Positions 1-6,804 of a stretch of DNA of 11,331 bases are shown piece after piece (the stretch's first letter is position 1; each line of letters opens with the position of its first letter). A program made the translations under genes and the position numbers. Origin of the DNA: Clostridiales bacterium (GTDB lineage Bacteria > Bacillota > Clostridia > Tissierellales > Dethiosulfatibacteraceae); assembly GCA_003446975.1 (NCBI GenBank), contig DMAP01000224.1, positions 1-11,331 on the forward strand. Direction: 5' to 3'. Below the pieces are notes generated by a model. It searched no databases. It had not been told where the DNA came from and saw nothing but the letters and a program-made list of their open reading frames with translations.

Positions 1-49
1 AAAGGAATTAAAACTCGATATGATGCCGAATCTTGAGGGGGTGGAGTAA
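1..49 (+). CDS. gatA: 3' end of probable gatA (Asp/Glu-tRNA amidotransferase subunit A), partial
   Basis: Only the last codons are in the window. The frame starting at base 2 is open for 15 codons (ending ...PNLEGVE) and stops at TAA 47-49, which shares its last A with the ATG of gatB (TAATG). This stop-start overlap is typical of translational coupling, and gatA normally precedes gatB in Clostridia. The name therefore rests on position: too little protein is present to recognise GatA by sequence. A competing frame from base 1 stops at TGA 34-36 and would leave a 12-base gap before gatB; I cannot exclude it. Confidence 0.5.
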   Translation, partial: KELKLDMMPNLEGVE

Positions 50-1476
50 TGTCAGCTTATGAAACAGTTATAGGGCTTGAAATCCATGTGGAGCTTGCCA
101 CAGAATCAAAGATATTCTGCTCTTGTCCCACAACCTTTGGGGCAGAGCCCAACAAGAACACTTGTCCTATCTGTATCGGACTACCAGGTGTCATGCCCGT
201 TCTGAATGAAGAGGTTGTGAATCTCGCTGTAAAAGCAGGAGTTGCTTTAAACTGCGATATCAATCTGATCAACAAGATGGACAGAAAGAACTACTTTTAT
301 CCTGACTTGCCTAAAGCCTATCAGATATCACAATTTGATCTACCGATATGCATAGGTGGGTATGTGGATGTTGATGTCGAGGGCAAAAAAACGAGAATAG
401 GATTAACCAGAATTCATATTGAAGAGGATGCCGGTAAACTGATCCATCTGGAGGAAGAAGAAAACACGCTAATTGATTATAACCGTGGGGGAGTTCCCCT
501 AATAGAAATCGTTACAGATCCTGATATCAGATCAGCTGAAGAGGCTGTTGAATTTCTGAAGACATTGAGAGCTATTCTCGTTTATTCCGGGATATCTGAT
601 TGTCGTATGGAGCAGGGATCCATGAGATGCGATGTCAATATTTCTGTCAGGGAATTTGGTTCCGAGATACTTAATACAAAAGTTGAGATAAAAAACATGA
701 ACTCCATGAAGGAAGTCCATAAAGCCATTAAAAAGGAAGAAGCCAGACAGACACAGCTTTACAGCTACGGAGAAGGACATAAGGTCATTCAAGAGACGAG
801 AAGATGGGACGCTGCGAAAGGGAGAACAATTACTATGAGAACCAAGGAGGACGCACAGGACTATCGCTATTTTCCTGAGCCGGATCTTCCGCCTGTCATC
901 ATTGCAAAGGAAAAGGTAACAGGTATTACCCAGACGCTTCCCGAGTTGCCTGCCGCCAAAAAAGAAAGAATGATGGAAAAATATGGTCTTTCACTCAATG
1001 AAATCGGAATATTGATTGAAGAAAAATCCGTAGCGGATTTTTATGAAGCGGTGGTCCATCTATCTGGAGAACCGAAAGAAGCTGCAAACTGGATTATCAC
1101 AGAACTGTTAAGGGTACTTAAAACAGAAGTTGATATCCCCATAACAGCTGGACAGCTATCAGATTTGATAAAGGAAGTCAAGAAAGGAACTATCAGCAGA
1201 ACAGCTGCCAAAGAAGTCTTCGAGGAGCTTGTCACATCAGACAAGTCTGTGGAACAAATTATAGAAGAAAAAGGTTTGAAGCAGATAAGCTCAACGAACG
1301 AACTTGAAGGTATAGTTGAATCGGTCTTGAGAGATAATCCTCAAGCGGTGGAGGACTATAGAACTGGCAAGAGTCAGTCGTTTGGTTTTCTCATGGGACA
1401 GTGCATGAAGGCATCAAAAGGAAAAGGCAATCCGGGAGTCGTCAAATCATTGCTTGAGGAGGCATTAGGGCAATAA
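49..1476 (+). CDS. gatB: Aspartyl/glutamyl-tRNA(Asn/Gln) amidotransferase subunit B
   Basis: GatB is the kinase/tRNA-binding subunit of GatCAB, which converts mischarged Glu-tRNA(Gln) and/or Asp-tRNA(Asn) to Gln-tRNA(Gln) and Asn-tRNA(Asn) in the cytoplasm. The 475-residue product has the family's usual length. It opens with the GLEIHVEL motif. A zinc-type cysteine set follows, C24-x-C26 and C39-P-I-C42 (FCSC ... CPICIGLPG). The GatB signature DYNRGGVPLIEIVTDPD is near residues 143-159. The C-terminal third, about 330-475, is the helical YqeY-like tRNA-binding region. The start ATG shares a base with the upstream stop codon and is preceded by a G-rich ribosome binding site (GAGGGGGTGG). The stop lies inside the end of the opposing M23 peptidase gene, and no terminator hairpin with a T-run is visible just downstream. 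Confidence 0.97.
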   Translation: MSAYETVIGLEIHVELATESKIFCSCPTTFGAEPNKNTCPICIGLPGVMPVLNEEVVNLAVKAGVALNCDINLINKMDRKNYFYPDLPKAYQISQFDLPICIGGYVDVDVEGKKTRIGLTRIHIEEDAGKLIHLEEEENTLIDYNRGGVPLIEIVTDPDIRSAEEAVEFLKTLRAILVYSGISDCRMEQGSMRCDVNISVREFGSEILNTKVEIKNMNSMKEVHKAIKKEEARQTQLYSYGEGHKVIQETRRWDAAKGRTITMRTKEDAQDYRYFPEPDLPPVIIAKEKVTGITQTLPELPAAKKERMMEKYGLSLNEIGILIEEKSVADFYEAVVHLSGEPKEAANWIITELLRVLKTEVDIPITAGQLSDLIKEVKKGTISRTAAKEVFEELVTSDKSVEQIIEEKGLKQISSTNELEGIVESVLRDNPQAVEDYRTGKSQSFGFLMGQCMKASKGKGNPGVVKSLLEEALGQ

Positions 1477-2766
1477 GTCATAATCCAGTACCTGCCAAGT
1501 GTTGACGTATGTATTGTATATGCTGATTGACCAGTGCAGATGAGGACCGGTGGAAAAACCGGTGGACCCCATGGTTCCCACGAAAGCACCCTTATTGACG
1601 AATTCTCCTTCTTGTGAGGATAGTGTATCTAGATGATAGTAGCTGGTGAATAAACCCATGCCATGGTCAATTATAATTGTGTTACCTGTCAATATCAGAT
1701 ACTCAGACAAGACAACATTACCGCTATTGCAGGCATAGATTTCTGTGCCTGTGGGTGCGGCAAGATCCAATCCCGAATGACGGCTGGAGGTGATACGGTC
1801 GTTCACATATCTTATTTCTCCATAGTCTGTTGTCAGCACATAGTCATCTTTAACAGGCAAGATGAACTCGCCATCCCATAGTTTTTTCATTGTTGAGACA
1901 GCTCTGGCAGTCTGTGCCCTTTCACGGAACTCTTTATAGGCAGCATCGCTGTTGGTTGTCTCATAGACTTCTTCGCTGATGTACAGATACTGTGTGACGA
2001 AATCCTTATCGTTTATTGTGACGGTGTGTGAGAGATTTGCTACAATCTCCTCCGCATCGTTTTTTATTTCAACTTTGATGATGAAGTCTCCCGCCTTAGC
2101 CCAGATATCGATGGGAATAAAGTATACAAGAGAGTCGCCTATTGGGGCAGTTGAGATCAGACCATGAGACAAATCTGTTGTCAATTCGGTGAGATAGGTA
2201 TCTTTCATGTTCGAGATGGTCAGAACTAGGATATTGCCCGGGAAATTGGCATCAGTTTTGATTTGAATCTCAGGATGAAGGGTGATGTCAAAATCAAGTC
2301 TGTATTGCAGAGATCCATAGTAATCTTTATCATCAAGTTTATTCCAGTAGGCATCAATTATGACACGATAGACGCCGTTCTTATCAATGGAAGCCAATAC
2401 ATCAGATATGGATTCATAGACAACCGAGTCGTTATCCTGAAGCCTTATGGTTATATGATTTGGTTCGATGTCGAACTGAAATGCTGTGTTTGATGTCCCA
2501 TCTATCTTATGACTTTTAATGGTAGGCTCAGTTTTAGACATAACTGAATACAAGCCCAGTGGATTTTTGTAATAAAAATCTCCTGAGGGTGAGAGGGCAA
2601 GAGTCTCTCCTTCAGTCTCTATTCTGAGATCCAGCTTTTCTTCGTAAGGTGACTTAAAGAAAAAGTTGGAATTCAAGTGGATCTCGTTATTGACATTATT
2701 GGCTGTAGCGATTGTTATAAGTATTGCTAAGAACAATACAGCTATAAATATCATGATTCTTCTCAT
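1465..2766 (-). CDS. Exported M23 (LytM-type) metallopeptidase
   Basis: This is a predicted cell-wall peptidase of family M23, zinc enzymes that cut peptide bonds in peptidoglycan. An N-terminal hydrophobic segment (residues 4-20) after MRR serves as signal peptide or anchor. Residues about 160-255 look beta-rich and Ig-like (weak inference). The M23 domain is about 300-433 and keeps all expected residues: SRHSGLD with zinc ligands H330 and D334, YYHLD with H378, and GPHLHW with H409 and H411. I chose ATG 2766 (433 residues), because GAGG lies 9 bases upstream of it. The longest frame starts at GTG 2781, but that codon overlaps this ribosome binding site. The last 12 bases overlap the end of gatB tail to tail. 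No convincing sigma-A promoter is seen upstream. The substrate could also be a protein, and the gene's role (division, spore or growth) cannot be told from sequence. Confidence 0.9.
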   Translation of the reverse strand: MRRIMIFIAVLFLAILITIATANNVNNEIHLNSNFFFKSPYEEKLDLRIETEGETLALSPSGDFYYKNPLGLYSVMSKTEPTIKSHKIDGTSNTAFQFDIEPNHITIRLQDNDSVVYESISDVLASIDKNGVYRVIIDAYWNKLDDKDYYGSLQYRLDFDITLHPEIQIKTDANFPGNILVLTISNMKDTYLTELTTDLSHGLISTAPIGDSLVYFIPIDIWAKAGDFIIKVEIKNDAEEIVANLSHTVTINDKDFVTQYLYISEEVYETTNSDAAYKEFRERAQTARAVSTMKKLWDGEFILPVKDDYVLTTDYGEIRYVNDRITSSRHSGLDLAAPTGTEIYACNSGNVVLSEYLILTGNTIIIDHGMGLFTSYYHLDTLSSQEGEFVNKGAFVGTMGSTGFSTGPHLHWSISIYNTYVNTWQVLDYDLLP

Positions 2767-2856
2767 ATTGTTATTCCTCACTTAATACGCTTACTTAAGG
2801 GGAGCTCTTTGGTACTTATACTTATATCATTTTTGACGATTATTTACCACTTAAGT

Positions 2857-2890
2857 CAAAAAATAAAACAGGGACCATATCAGATCCCTG
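2857..2890 (-). terminator. Rho-independent terminator of the SLH/thioredoxin-like lipoprotein gene
   Basis: Read on the minus strand, a hairpin with arms CAGGGA/TCCCTG (2869-2890) is followed by TTTTATTTTTT. It begins 8 bases after the stop of the lipoprotein gene and separates it from the M23 peptidase gene downstream. Confidence 0.85.
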
Positions 2891-2897
2891 AAATCAA

Positions 2898-3974
2898 TCA
2901 GTTATTTTTCACCCATTGAACCAGGGTGTCAGTTTCGGGTATGGCAGGCAAGGTGGTTGCTTCTCCCGACTTGAATAGTTTCAAACTCGGAAATGATGTT
3001 ATATTATATTCCGTCAACAGATCGCCGGCTGCATCCTTTTCTATTTTCCCCACTTTGGCAATATCCGCTAGGGCTATTGCTGTGTTCATAAAAGGCTGAA
3101 GCATGCTGTCACTTAAGTCGCTACCTTTTTGATAGAATAGAACTAGCGCTTTTTCCTCGTTCAATATCTCATCATCAAAAGAGTTTTCAGTCAGCTCATA
3201 TGGTCCATCGTCTCTTTGTGACTGATATTTGTAGGTCTTTATAAGTCCAAGCTGCTGAACCATTGATTGATCAACCCTACCCTCGGAAACAAGATCTTCA
3301 AGTAGTGTTCGAGCGCTGTTCACCTTTGTTGTGCCCAATGCATTGTACGTGATTAGTACTAAATGATATCGGGACAGAAAATTCACAGAGAACTTGACAT
3401 TGTCGGTCAAGCCCTTTAGATTACCTAAACGGATTGCATTTTCGTAAGCGTAAGTGGTTTCGTACCCAAGTGCCCTTAAGTAGAATGTCAATAAATGCTG
3501 AAGGACAACGGGGTCTTTGGCACCAAAAATATTGTCCTGGGGCACGGTCCCTATAGCTATTCCGTTTAAATAAGCTCTACCCACAAAGGGTTTGGCCCAT
3601 TCGCTAACATCTGTGAAAGGACATTCCTCGGGCAATGAAGGCTCCCATCCTAAAGCGGACACAATCATCTTCATAGCTTCTTCACGGTTCATGGCACCTT
3701 CAAGATTCGGTTCGTAATCGGTAGTTGAAACACCATCAAACAATCCCAGTTGATAGAGAATATCTCCTTGCTGATATGCCCTGTCGAGCACATCGCCCAA
3801 ATCTTCAGTTCCGTTGTTTCCGGTCGGTTGGTTATCGGACATAGTTGTGGTTGGTTCTCCCGTAGTCTGACCTGGTTTCGAACTTGGATTTGTAGTGGTT
3901 GAAGGTTGGCTGTCAGAACAAGCTGTAAGTAAGATTAAAGAGACAACGACGATTGTTAACATTATTCTTCTCAT
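2898..3974 (-). CDS. Lipoprotein with SLH-like repeats and a CXXC-less thioredoxin-like domain
   Basis: The 358-residue product begins with a lipoprotein signal peptide, with lipobox LLTAC and lipidated Cys19. A Ser/Thr/Pro-rich linker follows (20-55). Residues about 60-240 resemble S-layer homology repeats: LGLFDGVS..., then FTDVSEWAKPFVGRAYLNGI (about 120-139) and RALGY, then a degenerate third repeat. SLH modules normally bind secondary cell-wall polymers. The C-terminal 85 residues look like a thioredoxin fold (ALVLFYQKGSDLSDS, then ITSFPSLKLFKSG with the cis-Pro position at P329), but the CXXC site is replaced by GSDLSDS, so disulfide exchange is not expected. The start ATG has a strong GGAGG site. 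The gene has its own promoter and terminator. I infer an outer-surface scaffold or binding role; no named family is recognised for the whole protein. Confidence 0.85.
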   Translation of the reverse strand: MRRIMLTIVVVSLILLTACSDSQPSTTTNPSSKPGQTTGEPTTTMSDNQPTGNNGTEDLGDVLDRAYQQGDILYQLGLFDGVSTTDYEPNLEGAMNREEAMKMIVSALGWEPSLPEECPFTDVSEWAKPFVGRAYLNGIAIGTVPQDNIFGAKDPVVLQHLLTFYLRALGYETTYAYENAIRLGNLKGLTDNVKFSVNFLSRYHLVLITYNALGTTKVNSARTLLEDLVSEGRVDQSMVQQLGLIKTYKYQSQRDDGPYELTENSFDDEILNEEKALVLFYQKGSDLSDSMLQPFMNTAIALADIAKVGKIEKDAAGDLLTEYNITSFPSLKLFKSGEATTLPAIPETDTLVQWVKNN

Positions 3975-4020
3975 ATATTCCTCCGGTTGGTAAGCGGTGA
4001 AGAAAGGTGTTGATATTTAT

Positions 4021-4049
4021 ATTATATGCATGGCTTACCATATATGCAA
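4021..4049 (-). promoter_or_regulatory. Sigma-A-type promoter of the SLH/thioredoxin-like lipoprotein gene
   Basis: On the minus strand TTGCAT (4044-4049) and TATAAT (4021-4026) are separated by 17 bases. The spacer contains GCTTACCA, whose inverted copy TGGTAAGC lies at 3988-3995 in the untranslated leader. Confidence 0.75.
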
Positions 4050-4058
4050 TAAGGATTA

Positions 4059-4577
4059 TCAATATCCTTTTATTTTCAATAGAGCCAGTCTTTTTTTGAT
4101 ATCCGATTCCAAGATAAGCCTCAGAGTGCCCTTTGCTCCATCATAGTTTGTTTGGGGATAGGCAGTAGAATCAGAAGTTGATTTTTCTGACATTTTTTCT
4201 TTGATTATGCGACTGATTTCTTCATACAGGGACGAATAAATGCTATAAATTTTTTCGGTTGAAATCAAGTCGCCTTTAAGTGTTTCCATCAGTTCTTTGA
4301 TCTGATTTATAGACAAAATATTTTTTAATTGGTAGAGCATTATCAGTTGCATGATTTGGGTTTTCTTGTATTTCTTCTTAATTGGTTTATCAATCAATCC
4401 ATTTTTTACATAATTATTGATCATGGTTTTAGTCAGTATTTTCTCATTCGGGTCTATTTTCAAATCACTTAGTTGGTTTTCCAGATAGCTTGTCACCTGA
4501 TCCATATACAGCTCAATATCGGGGATGGCTTCTTCCTTTACAAATTCAAAGTCTAGAATTGGATTAAATATTATCAT
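4059..4577 (-). CDS. DUF1836 domain protein, putative MerR-like DNA-binding regulator
   Basis: This 172-residue protein matches the pattern of the DUF1836 family found widely in Firmicutes: AIPDIELYMDQVTSYL (about 17-32), LTKTMINNYVKNGLI (48-62), then a basic stretch KPIKKKY and QLKNILSINQIKELM (83-97). This is a winged-helix/MerR-like helix-turn-helix region, so DNA binding is the likely activity; no member function is secure to me. The C-terminal tail (130-172) is charged and variable. The ATG is preceded by GAGAGG at 6 bases, and a near-consensus promoter lies at 4611-4639. It is transcribed divergently from the hemolysin III-family gene, an arrangement that often means control of the neighbour and of itself (inference). 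No terminator is clear after the stop, where the next gene's promoter begins. Confidence 0.82.
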   Translation of the reverse strand: MIIFNPILDFEFVKEEAIPDIELYMDQVTSYLENQLSDLKIDPNEKILTKTMINNYVKNGLIDKPIKKKYKKTQIMQLIMLYQLKNILSINQIKELMETLKGDLISTEKIYSIYSSLYEEISRIIKEKMSEKSTSDSTAYPQTNYDGAKGTLRLILESDIKKRLALLKIKGY

Positions 4578-4610
4578 TTTTTGCCTCTCACAGTATATTT
4601 AGATGGTATA

Positions 4611-4639
4611 ATTATATATGAGGATAGTCCATATGTAAA
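4611..4639 (-). promoter_or_regulatory. Sigma-A-type promoter of the DUF1836 gene
   Basis: On the minus strand TTTACA (4634-4639) is followed after 17 bases by TATAAT (4611-4616), about 34 bases upstream of the ATG. It stands back to back with the hemolysin III promoter, with 16 bases between the two -35 boxes. Confidence 0.75.
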
Positions 4640-4655
4640 GATATAATACCAAGTA

Positions 4656-4684
4656 TTGACTTATACTTATCAAGATGATATCAT
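4656..4684 (+). promoter_or_regulatory. Sigma-A-type promoter of the hemolysin III-family gene
   Basis: TTGACT (4656-4661), a 17-base spacer and TATCAT (4679-4684). The -10 box is the right half of a perfect 10-base palindrome, ATGATATCAT (4675-4684), which could be an operator. Confidence 0.72.
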
Positions 4685-4732
4685 AAACACACTACAACAT
4701 ATAGATATTAAAACTATATAAAGAGGTCGATG

Positions 4733-5389
4733 ATGAAATTAAGAACCGTTATACCCCGTGAACCCATCAATGCACTGACACATTTAGTTGGAGCTGTTAT
4801 CTTTGGCACTGGGTTTATTTTTCTCTTTGTCAATGCTATTCACACTGGTGAATTTAGGTATATCCTGTCGTCTGTCATCTACGGAATAGGATTGATAGGC
4901 TTATACACCGCATCCACTATCTATCATTGGGCGGATGGATCGGAAAGAACTTTGATCAATTTGAAAAAGATAGACCATAGTATGATTTATGTTTTTATCG
5001 CTGCCACCTACACACCCATTTGCATGGTCACGCTTGCTGGCAGATTCGGTTATACCTTGCTAGGCATTGTGTGGGCGATGGCTATCATAGGCATTGTGAT
5101 AAAATTCTTATGGATAAATCTGCCGAGGTGGCTTTACACAAGTTTTTATCTGATTTTGGGATGGGTAGCGGTTGTTGCTGTGTATCCCTTATCCAGAACA
5201 CTGGAAATGTCAGGACTGATTCTATTGATTCTGGGGGGACTGCTCTACACATCTGGAGCTGTTATTTACGCCCTTAAACCGAAAGGATTGACCGTATGGA
5301 AGTTTGGCTTCCACGAAATATTTCATTTGTTTATTTTAGCAGGCAGCATGATGCATTACGCTATGATTTATGGCTTTGTCATACAATAA
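4733..5389 (+). CDS. Hemolysin III / PAQR-family membrane protein
   Basis: This 218-residue, seven-helix membrane protein belongs to the hemolysin III (YqfA/HlyIII) branch of the PAQR family. The family markers are present: EPINALTH near the N-terminus (10-17), STIYHW with H65, KKIDHSMIY with D81 and H82, and C-terminal FHEIFH with H194 and H198 plus H208. Together these form the presumed metal site of PAQR hydrolase-like proteins. Despite the name, few bacterial members are proven hemolysins, so a lipid or membrane homeostasis role is at least as likely. Two ATGs lie in tandem at 4730 and 4733. The AAGAGG site (4721-4726) is 6 bases from the second and only 3 from the first, so I take 4733. 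The gene ends at a shared bidirectional terminator. Confidence 0.92.
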   Translation: MKLRTVIPREPINALTHLVGAVIFGTGFIFLFVNAIHTGEFRYILSSVIYGIGLIGLYTASTIYHWADGSERTLINLKKIDHSMIYVFIAATYTPICMVTLAGRFGYTLLGIVWAMAIIGIVIKFLWINLPRWLYTSFYLILGWVAVVAVYPLSRTLEMSGLILLILGGLLYTSGAVIYALKPKGLTVWKFGFHEIFHLFILAGSMMHYAMIYGFVIQ

Positions 5390-5402
5390 TAACAATGGAT
5401 AA

Positions 5403-5450
5403 ATAAAAACAGGCAGTCCGGCTAATTTTGTTGCCGGTGCTGCCTGTTTC
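5403..5450. terminator. Bidirectional terminator between the hemolysin III-family gene and serA
   Basis: A long hairpin has outer arms AACAGGCAG/CTGCCTGTT (5408-5416/5440-5448) and inner arms CCGGC/GCCGG around a 10-base loop. On the plus strand it is followed by TTTCTT, and on the minus strand by the stronger TTTTTATTTA. It lies between two converging stop codons (5389 and 5454), so it probably serves both genes. Confidence 0.9.
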
Positions 5451-5453
5451 TTA

Positions 5454-6620
5454 TCAGTAAACCTGTCTGACGCTTATAATGCCGTCAATTTTCTTCAATT
5501 CTTCAATTTTTTTACCATTGCCCTTCTCAGGCTCGATGTCTATGATATTGCATGCGTAATCACCCTTGCTCTTGTTGACCATGGAGATTATATTGATGTT
5601 GTATTTTCCGAATACAGCCGATAAAGAACTGATCATATTGGGCACATTCTTATTCAGTATAACGATCCTGTTGGTTCCATCAACGCGGTCCAAATGGCAG
5701 TCAGGAAAATTGACTGAATTGGTTATATTGCCCTTTTCCAAGAAATCAATCAACTGCTCCACGACCATTCTAGCGCAGTTTTCTTCTGATTCAGGTGTAG
5801 ATGCTCCTAGATGGGGGATACAGATAACGCCTTCTTGATTGACCAGGTTATCAGTAGGGAAATCAGTTACAAAACAGCTTACCCTTTTTGAGGAAATGGC
5901 TTCAATAATTGCTGCATCTTCAACTAGCCCCCCTCTAGACATATTGATTAGCCTTGAACCTTTTTTCATTTTTGAGATTTTCTCCGCATCCATGAATCCC
6001 TTTGTCTCATCCATTAAAGGTATATGTAATGTCACATAATCAGCTTCAGACAGAAGTGCATTCAGCGAAGTGGAATATGATACATCCCAAGATAATCCTA
6101 TCGCCTTCTGGACAGAAATATATGGGTCATATCCAATTACTTTCATTCCAAGTTTGATGCCCATATTAGCAACCAAAACACCAATAGCGCCCAAACCTAC
6201 CACACCAAGCGTCTTACCTTCGATTTCAGGACCCTCAAACTGGCTTTTGCCTTTTTCGACAAGTTTTTCCACATCTCTCTCAATCGTGTTGACCCATCTG
6301 ATTCCGTCATAAACCTTTCTGGAGCTTAGCAAGAGCGCAAGCAGAGTCAGTTCCTTAACCCCATTGGCATTGGCTCCGGGTGCGTTGAAAACGACGATGC
6401 CTTTTTCAGAACAGCGATCAACGGGAACATTGTTGACACCGGCACCAGCCCTTGCAACTGCAACAATGGATTCCGGAAGCTCTGTTTTGTTCAAGTCATA
6501 GCTTCTCAAAAGGACGCCATCAGCATCTGTTAGATCTTCTGGAGTCAGCGCATACTTGTCTTGATTGAATAATCTCAAGCCCTTATCTGAAATTTTGTTG
6601 AAGGTTGTGATTTTATACAT
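5454..6620 (-). CDS. serA: D-3-phosphoglycerate dehydrogenase, short type with C-terminal ACT domain
   Basis: The enzyme oxidises 3-phosphoglycerate with NAD+ to 3-phosphohydroxypyruvate, the first step of serine synthesis. The 388-residue product has the short-form layout. The substrate domain includes RAGAGVNNVPV (57-67). The NAD-binding Rossmann domain carries GLGAIG (142-147) and D165. Catalytic residues are R229 in NMSRGGLV and H270 in PHLGAST. A C-terminal ACT domain, about 317-388, is a likely serine-sensing or assembly module. At the position of the usual catalytic Glu (FPTEP in the E. coli enzyme) this protein has FPTDN, giving D257; related Firmicutes sequences also vary here. The ATG has a GAGAGGTG site. 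It is a single-gene unit, with no serC beside it. Another 2-hydroxyacid dehydrogenase role is possible, but the ACT domain favours SerA. Confidence 0.92.
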   Translation of the reverse strand: MYKITTFNKISDKGLRLFNQDKYALTPEDLTDADGVLLRSYDLNKTELPESIVAVARAGAGVNNVPVDRCSEKGIVVFNAPGANANGVKELTLLALLLSSRKVYDGIRWVNTIERDVEKLVEKGKSQFEGPEIEGKTLGVVGLGAIGVLVANMGIKLGMKVIGYDPYISVQKAIGLSWDVSYSTSLNALLSEADYVTLHIPLMDETKGFMDAEKISKMKKGSRLINMSRGGLVEDAAIIEAISSKRVSCFVTDFPTDNLVNQEGVICIPHLGASTPESEENCARMVVEQLIDFLEKGNITNSVNFPDCHLDRVDGTNRIVILNKNVPNMISSLSAVFGKYNINIISMVNKSKGDYACNIIDIEPEKGNGKKIEELKKIDGIISVRQVY

Positions 6621-6657
6621 AATACACCTCTCTTCGTACTACAAATTATTAGAAACA

Positions 6658-6686
6658 ATATTAACAAATATCGTCAGAGACTGCAA
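6658..6686 (-). promoter_or_regulatory. Probable serA promoter
   Basis: On the minus strand TTGCAG (6681-6686), 17 bases, then TAATAT (6658-6663), 38 bases upstream of the serA ATG. Confidence 0.62.
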
Positions 6687-6699
6687 GTATCAATATTTC

Positions 6700-6713
6700 T
6701 GGAAACGTTGCCA
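6700..6713. promoter_or_regulatory. Operator-like palindrome (LacI/CcpA type) between serA and traX promoters
   Basis: TGGAAACGTTGCCA is palindromic except for one base pair (A4/G11) and has the central CG and flanking A/T-run typical of LacI-family operators. It matches 12 of 14 positions of the catabolite-response element consensus TGWAANCGNTNWCA. It lies between the -35 boxes of the serA promoter (ends 6686) and the traX promoter (starts 6724). The protein that binds it, if any, is not known from the window. Confidence 0.45.
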
Positions 6714-6723
6714 ATTGTTTTCT

Positions 6724-6752
6724 TTGCAATTCTTTTCACAATAAACTATAAT
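6724..6752 (+). promoter_or_regulatory. Sigma-A-type promoter of the TraX-family gene
   Basis: TTGCAA (6724-6729), a 17-base spacer and a perfect TATAAT (6747-6752), 52 bases upstream of the chosen ATG. Confidence 0.82.
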
Positions 6753-6804
6753 AAGTGGAGAAATTTCAAGACGTTCTAATAAAGATAAAAACGGAGAAGT
6801 GACA

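Noticed and set aside
1541..1567. ACCGGT...ACCGGT hairpin downstream of gatB as its terminator
   Set aside because: It has no T-run on the plus strand, and it lies within M23 coding sequence where the repeat encodes part of the conserved STGFSTGPHLHW region.
2769..2781. GTG at 2781 as start of the M23 peptidase
   Set aside because: The GTG overlaps the GAGG ribosome binding site that serves ATG 2766, and the neighbouring lipoprotein gene uses the same ATGAGAAGAAT start context.
5566..6312. Three plus-strand frames opposite serA
   Set aside because: They lie fully inside a well-conserved dehydrogenase gene on the other strand and lack start signals.
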